A stretch of DNA of 64,000 nt from the NCBI GenBank assembly GCA_000827325.1, contig KN832872.1, forward strand, positions 806,001 through 870,000. The letters are read 5' to 3'. A model generated the notes under the pieces. It ran no database searches. It had not been told where the DNA came from and saw only the letters and a list, made by a program, of their open reading frames with translations. How positions within the stretch are numbered: position 1 is the stretch's first letter; each line of letters starts with the position of its first letter. Position numbers and translations under genes: made by a program. Below, one piece after another: positions 57,583 to 64,000 of this stretch. This DNA is from Oidiodendron maius Zn. Lineage: Eukaryota; Ascomycota; Leotiomycetes; Myxotrichaceae.

Positions 57583-58786
57583 TCACTCGCTTTCCTTGTC
57601 TTCTTTCCATTTATCCACATCAATGACCTGTCTCCCATGCCAATTTGTCATGATGTTTTCACCCCGTGCCCGCAGCCTGATTTGATACCAGTGAGGGAAT
57701 CCCCTCAACAAAGTAAGTAAGCCTCCGGCACCAGGTATAATAACCTGGCCGCTCTTTCCAGCCCAGATCTTCTTAACAATTTCTTCTGCCACAGTTTCTG
57801 GCTCCAGTGAGGGTAACAAGAACTGGGCCTGGTTGTTGTAACCTTGGAAGAGGGGCGTTTTGGTGTAACCCTGATTTATCACGACGGTCCGCACTCTTGG
57901 TGCATTGTATCGAGTCAAAAGCTCGGCTGTCAACCCTTCGTGGAAAGCCAGTGCAGCAGCCTTAGAAGCAGCGTAGTCGACCATGTTGGGAACACTGAGA
58001 TATGCGGCAAACGAAGCAACGGTAACCACCATTCCATGATCCTTCTTTGCCATAGACGGCACAAATTCCTTGGCTATCCAGTAGTGAGCCAATGTATTCA
58101 CGTCGAAGGTGAAGCGCACGTCTTTCTCAGTGGAGTCGAGAATACTCTTTCCACGGGCCACACCTGCATTGTTAATTAGGATAGTGGGTTCTCCAACATC
58201 CTTCCGGATCTCCGCTGCCACGGCAGAAATGGTAGCGGTAGAGGTGATATCGCATTTGTAATAGTAGACATGTTTTGCTGTGGTCTTAATCAGCAATGAA
58301 ACTTAAAGAAGACAAAGGGCGCCATACGAGTCGAGAAGGTCATAGGAATAACATCCAGGACAACGACCTTGATGCCTCGTTCTGCTAGCAACCTCACAAC
58401 ATGCCCACCGATTCCGCCAGCACCGCCAGTGATCAAGACAATTTCCTTGTTCCAATCATACTTGTCACTCTTCCAGTTGTTCAGAACGCCAGCATCAAAA
58501 TAATTAGAGGCTAGTCGGATAAGACCGAAGGCAAAAAGGTACCGTATTCTGGCGAAGGCAGTCTCGTGGAGGATAGAGAGGTCTGCCCCTTTCTTGGTGT
58601 AGCGAGCTGCGAGGATAAAGAGCAGAGTCACAGCCGGATTCAGCGCAGTCCGTTTAATGAGGCGCCCGATGGGGTCACCCGTCAGACCTAGAGAATAGGA
58701 GCATAAGCAATGTTGCGTGATAATCGCCAGTAAAGGGTCGGGGAAGAGGTACCTTCGCGAGGAAGCCAGCCGTTGTGCATCGGCAT
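57583..58786 (-). CDS. Short-chain dehydrogenase/reductase, membrane-anchored type
   Basis: Exons 58786-58753, 58687-58328 and 58277-57583 give 362 residues. An N-terminal hydrophobic segment (NPAVTLLFILAARY) and a second one (FAFGLIRLASNYF) precede the Rossmann domain, as in retinol/17-beta-hydroxysteroid dehydrogenases of the SDR16C group. TGGAGGIG (98-105) binds the nucleotide, NNAG lies at 167-170, and the catalytic Ser220, Tyr233 and Lys237 are all present. LDVIPM ends with an aspartate after the second strand, which favours NAD(H). It probably oxidises or reduces a lipid-like substrate at the ER or lipid droplets. The C-terminus is basic and unremarkable. Confidence 0.9.
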
Positions 58787-59310
58787 TGTGGAGGCTGTAT
58801 GGGTTGGATGGTTGAGCGTGCTAGCAAGAAATATGAAAGATCAATGGGATATGATAACGATAAGTCTTCTCCCAAAGAATATTTGTATCGAGAGGGCTTT
58901 CCGTCCCCTCATTAAAAGCCATGTGAAGTAGCTTTAAGCAGAACCGAGGTGCCGGGTAGCTGCGAACAGCGCGGGGTTGGGTGGCCGAGACACATTAACG
59001 CAAGGCTGAAAATGCCGAAATTGTTGTTCCTTGCAACAGTGGAACGTAATTGGTCAGAGTCGGGAATGCAAGTAAGCGGCGAGACAGCTTCAACTGAGAC
59101 TGTGCGGAAAGTTATTGAGGGTACAGTAGATTACATTCTGATGTTCAATGCAAATAACTTCTCTTATCCCTCCGTCGTTCGAAGAGTCTCAAGCACCCCA
59201 AGTTTACAAGTTCTCGTTTATCAATATGCCTGTCAATATTCCTCTTATCTCCAATACCAATTTATATACCCAGGTGGCCGCAGCCTTATGAATACAAAGA
59301 CAATGTGCTC
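58787..59310. other. Intergenic region
   Basis: Promoter of the dehydrogenase and the region beyond the secreted-protein gene; no supported ORF. Confidence 0.45.
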
Positions 59311-60138
59311 CTAAAACGCATGCAGTAATGCGAGGGTCGTGATACATAAGATATATGCTGCGGTTTGTACATCAACCAAGCCTCCAGTTCTTAGTCGATT
59401 CGCTATGTTTGTTTTGATAGCAGTCCCCGCAATTCTCGTAAAGTTGTTGGCGGATATGGCCAGCACATCCGCAGGAAGAAGAGCATTGTTCAATGAGTCA
59501 CACGATGGTCGGTTGCTTTCCGCAGGTATAGAGTTAGTAACTTGGATTGGCAGGTCGAAAATAGTATATTCGTCTGAGCCGTTCAATCTGAAGTTTTGCC
59601 TGATTGAGATCTATAAATCGGTCAATGGATGAGAGTAATCGCCATTGGAGAGCATACGTTGTAAAGTCCGCGAGCGCTACTATCATTTGTAGGAGCTCCA
59701 TCGCCAATCAAGCAGTCAGGCCACACCCAGTTCACATGCTTCACCGTACTCCCAGGCTCTTGCAGCATTATCTCACCCAAGCTGGCATTTCCCGCTGTAG
59801 CCGTACCATTTGATATTGTGAAATTCTTGCCTGTCGTGTAGCTGGATAGGAAGAGCGTGATGTTCCATATCGCAGAGGTGGGATTATCCGGATAGGGAGG
59901 TAATTGAAGCTGGCCGTCGGAGGATACATCGAGAGCGACCTGTAAGTAGTCTTGACAGGTAAGCGCAGTTGAGATATAATATGAAAGAAGTTATACCTCC
60001 ACCTAATGGTGTATTTGGTTGGGGCGCATCAATGATCGCGATACCGGGCGTATATATCTGCCCATTCACAATCTGCTGTGCAGCCAACCCTTGGGCAAGG
60101 AACGACAGTGCAAATATCCTAGATATAAACAATATCAT
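59311..60138 (-). CDS. Secreted, probably GPI-anchored fungal protein
   Basis: Exons 60138-59997, 59950-59658 and 59610-59311 give 244 residues. A signal peptide (MILFISRIFALSFLAQGLAA) is followed by QQIVNGQIYTPGIAI. The splice at 59997/59950 restores YLQVALDVSSDGQLQLPPYP, a motif I associate with an uncharacterised secreted fungal family (possibly DUF7136). Several N-glycosylation sites occur (NIT, NFT, NGT, NAS). The C-terminus ends in a hydrophobic tail (AYILCITTLALLHAF) after a hydrophilic stretch, as expected for GPI attachment. It therefore likely sits on the plasma membrane or wall. No catalytic motif is visible. It is divergent from the pseudouridine-degrading gene. Confidence 0.8.
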
Positions 60139-60683
60139 GATGAAAAATACAATATAAATACACAAACCCAGAAAATATAAGAAGGGGTTTGAAGACTTGG
60201 GACGCACGAAAAGCTGGCAGGTGAGGCAAATAAGGGACGGATAAATGTGAGGAAATGAGTTTCTCGTCTCCAACCCTGGTCATGATACTTTGACAGATTG
60301 GGCTTTACGACGCATCCGTCCTGGGCGGAAATCAATCCGAGAAATGGATTGAAAAAAACCTTGGAGTTGGGATGCCATGAGAGATGGTGATGCGTCCACA
60401 AGATGATCTTTTCGATTTCGGGCTCCCCCGCATCTCTTTCGAGTGTAGACATGGCGTTATGTAAGCCAACGGTGAGCATCGAGGATCGCGGGTGTCCCAA
60501 TGCACGGCGCACTCAACCACTGGCGCTCTTATACAGATTCTTCTTCTTCGATCATAAACCTACGCAAATGATAATACCAACATATCGAAGCCCCTGAGAT
60601 CTGATTACTGAAATTTGCAATGCATTGTGCGGCGATATAGAGCATCGACAACATCTAAGAACTGTGCCGTGTGTTTATTCAAT
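60139..60683. promoter_or_regulatory. Bidirectional promoter region
   Basis: 545 nt between divergent starts, with no supported ORF. In-frame sequence upstream of both genes continues for a while but has no family resemblance. Confidence 0.4.
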
Positions 60684-63422
60684 ATGACTCGGAGGTATCT
60701 CCTACAGCGGGAGGCAGCAAGAATTTCCAACGCTGTATTACATAGACGGCCATTGTTTTCTTGCTACTCAAGTGTCCGGCAAGTAGATCATGAATCGAGC
60801 CCAGTGGCGCTGAAGCGCCGCCACTTTGCGTCCTGGCTTGCGAAATCGAGTAGCCCGAGTTCAGACACATACTTTCAGATCTCACATGAAGTACTCGATG
60901 CCATTCATACTAATAAGCCTGTCGTGGCCCTCGAGACAACCATTTACACTCATGGTTTTCCTTATCCCGACAATGTTGCACTTGCTCTAGAGCTCGAGGC
61001 TATCGTCCGCAGCAACGGTGGAATCCCCGCAACTATTGGCATTCTAGAAGGGATTGCTCGGGTCGGCCTATCGAGTGAGGAGCTTGTTGCCCTCGCCTCA
61101 ACTGCTGGGAAACCAGAGACCATGAAAGTCTCGAGGAGGGATATTCCATATATTATTGGCATGGTAAGCATATAATTTGGCTATATAGATTCCTGCTATA
61201 TAGCCTTCCTTTGCAACCCCACTCTCCGTTTGTTGCCTGGCTTATTTTGCATACAATTGCTGAAATAAATGATAGGGGATTGCAGGCCGTAAGATAAACG
61301 GCGGTACAACCATTGCCGGCACTATGTTCCTTGCCCAAAGAGCAGGAATTAAGGTGTTTGGAACTGGTGGTCTAGGTGGTGTTCACCGTGGTGGGCAAGA
61401 CACCATGGACATCTCAGCGGACCTTACAGAGCTAGGTCGAACCCCTGTTGCTGTTATTAGTAGCGGATGTAAAAGTTTTCTTGATACTCCCCGCACGCTG
61501 GAATATTTGGAGACTCAAGGTGCTGGCGTCTTCACATTCGCAGACGGACGTACCGGAGTTATCGACTACCCGGCATTCTATACTCGGGACAGTGGCGTGG
61601 AGAGCCCAATGGTTGTCCAGAATGCAAAAGAAGCTGCAGCTATAATATGTAGGTCTACGTCCTTGCATAGTGATGCCGATTGACAGTCCTAGTTTCGCAG
61701 GAATACTTTCCAAATAGCTCCGGCTTGCATTTTGCAAACCCCATTCCGAAGGAGTATTCTATACCGAAGTCCAAGATTGATGGCGCCATTGACCAAGCAG
61801 TCAAAGAGGCTGCAGAGCAAGGTTTCCATGGTCATTCGAATACTCCTTTCATCCTTTCTAGGATTAAAGAACTCACGAAAGGCAACAGTATTTCAGCAAA
61901 TAGGGCTTTGATTATATCGAACATCACCATGGCGACAAAGGTCGCCGTCGAACTGTCAAGACTTAGAAACAACAGCCTCAAATCAATGTCTCAACCAAAT
62001 TCCGAGTGAGCATGCTTGTTAATTATGGCAGGTATGGGGCGCTGATGAGGGATCGTTCAGGGGCAATAGGGTTCTTCTTCCGTCTGCAATGTCTACGCCA
62101 TCAACTCCGCCAAGTCAAAATCCTGCCGGCAAGGAAAGTTCCCCGTCAATTGTTGTTTTCGGATCAGTGGCCATTGACCTTTCCTGTGATTTCTCCCCAC
62201 GCAATAAATCTAAGTTTACAGATCTATCGCCTCGAATGCGTACGTCTAATATTGCTACGATTATACCGTCGATAGGAGGCGTCGGCCATAACGTTGCGCT
62301 TGCAGCCCAACTCGCCGGTGGTAGCATGCCTGTACGCCTATGTAGTTACGTTGCGGATGACTTGTAGGTTATGTACTTTGCTTTCACGATTTAGCTAACT
62401 GGAATCATCCCAGGGCTGGGAATGCTGTCTTGGCCACCCTCAAAGAAGAGGGCCTTAGAATCGATGGTATAACTATCGAACGTCCACAAAGGGATAATGC
62501 CGTGATTGGAGAGGTTCCACACAGAACGGCTCAGTATGTCGCTGTCAATGATGCGAAGAAAGATCTGGTAGTCGCTATGGCAGACATGAGCATATTTGAT
62601 AGAGAAGGGCTTGTACCAAATCTCTCCCAGCATATCTCCTCAGCTTTGAAATGGATCATTGTAGATGCGAACTGGCATCCGAACACTCTCAGGCATATCT
62701 TCAGCCAGTGCAAATCCTCAACTGCGAAGGTCGCTTTTGAGCCAGTCTCAGTGGCAAAGTCGGCAGCAGTATTCCAGACACATGGGTCGCCGAAAAGTCC
62801 TCCGATTGAAGCATTTCCAAATCATTCAGTCGACTTAGTAACTCCTAACCAGCATGAACTAGCTGCCATGCATACTTCTGCTAAAGAATCTGGTTATTTC
62901 GAGTCGGAACAATGGTGGCAAGTCATTGATGCTCTGGGCATTCCGAACTCAGGAGCTCGCGATCGCTTTGTCTCTTTGACTAGTAAGAAGATGACCGATG
63001 AAGGTATACCGCTGCAGGCAATTCAACTCCTCCCATTTATGCCCACTCTCCTCACTAAGCTCGGCGCTGATGGAGTCCTGCTGACGGAGCTCCTGAAGCC
63101 CAACGACCCCCGTTTGACGGACCCCAATTCTGCTCCATATATTCTCTCGCGGACTTTTAACGGTAGCACGAAGGTGGGCGGGGTATACATGAGGCACTTC
63201 CCGGCCGTGGAAGTCGTCGAGGATGTGGTGAGCGTCAATGGCGTGGGAGACACATTCCTAGGAGTGCTTGTTGCGGGTCTCGCAAAAGGGCTGACGTTGG
63301 ACGAGAGGCTGATAGAGACCGCGCAAAGGGGGGCGGTTATGACTCTGAGGAGCAAGGAGTCGGTAAGCCCGACATTGGGGCTGCTCCAAGGCAAGCTGGA
63401 CGAGCTGGCACTGACTGTGTAA
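60684..63422 (+). CDS. Pseudouridine-5'-phosphate glycosidase fused to a PfkB kinase
   Basis: Five exons, 60684-61163, 61276-61648, 61687-62005, about 62061-62363 and 62414-63422, give 827 residues (the fourth could start at 62070). The N-terminus (MTRRYLLQREAARIS) is basic and hydroxylated, compatible with mitochondrial import. Residues about 65-400 are the PsuG/IndA glycosidase: ALETTIYTHGFPYPDN, then GGIPATIGILEGIARVGLS, GRKINGGTTIAG and GIKVFGTGGLGGVHRG. From about 415 the PfkB-type kinase follows: VVFGSVAIDLS, PSIGGVGHNVALAAQLAGG, VTPNQHEL and the catalytic NGVGD at 767-771. The kinase makes pseudouridine-5'-phosphate and the glycosidase splits its C-C bond to uracil and ribose-5-phosphate, so both steps of pseudouridine breakdown sit in one chain. 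Confidence 0.94.
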
Positions 63423-64000
63423 GTGGTGGCTGTAGAGAATTCCAGGACATGCGTTGTGGAAGCGTTCCAGAAATCGAGCTTTCTTAATAGATCTGGGAAT
63501 GTCTCATATTCCGCTCTACCCAGATGGTGATGGTGACAGAGCTAATATAGCCGCCCCGCGACCTTCGGCTATGCCTTCTAGACGCCCTGCCCTCCACCCT
63601 GAACTCTGGCCAGCTTCGAGACGGAAACCATCAAGGACCACGGGTAATTAGCTAAGGTACCCCTATCGGTCCCAAAGAAGGTCTAGAACTAGGGTTTGTG
63701 TAATTTTGTTGCAAGTCGTCCGGGAGCTACTGCAGGTTCTCTCGCTTTGGGAACTTTGATTTCGAAGTTGCCCCAGGCGCAAATGCGGGACCTTAGTGTA
63801 ATGATTAATTTTTCTTGGTGCAGGAGACATCAAACAAGGAGAGATGGCTACCCACTCCGCCAGATCCTTGGCACCAAGAGTTTCAAGGGCGACAGGTGGG
63901 GCTTCTGCCAACTGTGTATCGAAGCTCTTGCAAACCTTCTCTCTCCACCACTCGGCATCATGCAGAGAAAGTAAGCTCTGACAACACCCCTTGATACCTG
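63423..64000. other. Downstream region at the window edge
   Basis: The last 580 nt hold short ORFs on both strands without recognisable family features. A neighbouring gene may begin beyond the window. Confidence 0.4.

Noticed and set aside
1-64000. CRISPR arrays, operons, rRNA genes and intact transposable elements
   Set aside because: No spaced direct repeats, no bacterial-type gene chains, no rRNA and no reverse transcriptase or transposase frames were seen.

Overview
This window looks like nuclear DNA of a filamentous ascomycete (Pezizomycotina). Genes are closely spaced on both strands, and most are cut by short introns (about 42-160 nt) with GT..AG ends and CTAAC/CTGAC-like branch points. 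The gene content is typical of such fungi: a Zn(II)2Cys6 regulator, a GH55 exo-beta-1,3-glucanase, a fused pseudouridine glycosidase/kinase, an Mnr2-type CorA transporter and a HeLo-domain relic. The exact class (perhaps Leotiomycetes) is a guess. All exon boundaries were read by eye from frame continuity and family conservation; no transcript data were available.

Layout. 0.0-7.7 kb: the end of an unknown gene, a BUB1/MAD3-type spindle checkpoint kinase (+) and the nucleolar protein Pol5 (-), the last two convergent. 8.4-19.3 kb is an accessory-looking stretch. It holds a pyroglutamyl peptidase I, an aldo-keto reductase with a probable frameshift, relics of a secreted beta-helix protein and of a sulfatase, a 54-residue cysteine-rich protein, an OYE-family flavin oxidoreductase, a cupin and a Zn2Cys6 transcription factor. 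19.3-24.4 kb: a long CT-rich leader in front of a large serine/proline-rich protein of unknown function. 25.4-28.0 kb: a divergent pair, the cleavage/polyadenylation factor CstF-64/Rna15 (-) and prohibitin-2 (+). 29.9-34 kb: a secreted GH55 glucanase and a fossil HeLo-domain gene. 34.4-45.3 kb is a housekeeping block: NEDD8 with an unusual proline-rich N-terminal extension, elongin A, THO subunit 7, tubulin cofactor A, a CorA magnesium transporter and the GINS subunit Sld5. 45.7-48.5 kb: a U6 snRNA gene and the mitotic phosphatase Cdc25. 48.5-52.1 kb is gene-poor. 52.1-63.4 kb: a small conserved protein, a tRNA-like relic, UTP18, an MFS transporter, a short-chain dehydrogenase, a secreted and probably GPI-anchored protein, and the pseudouridine-degrading fusion enzyme.

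How the genes fit together. The conserved blocks cover cell-cycle control (BUB1, CDC25, SLD5), ribosome biogenesis (POL5, UTP18), and mRNA making and processing (CstF-64, THOC7, elongin A, U6). I see no operon-like pathway. The 9.5-19.3 kb stretch (reductase, flavin oxidoreductase, cupin, regulator and two decayed hydrolase/lyase-type genes) could be the remains of a small catabolic or secondary-metabolism cluster, but that is inference. The features most worth a second look are the extended NEDD8, the BUB1 that keeps both MAD3 and BUB1 parts, the GC-AG intron of CDC25, the reductase microexon with its frameshift, the U6 gene, and two small unnamed conserved proteins.
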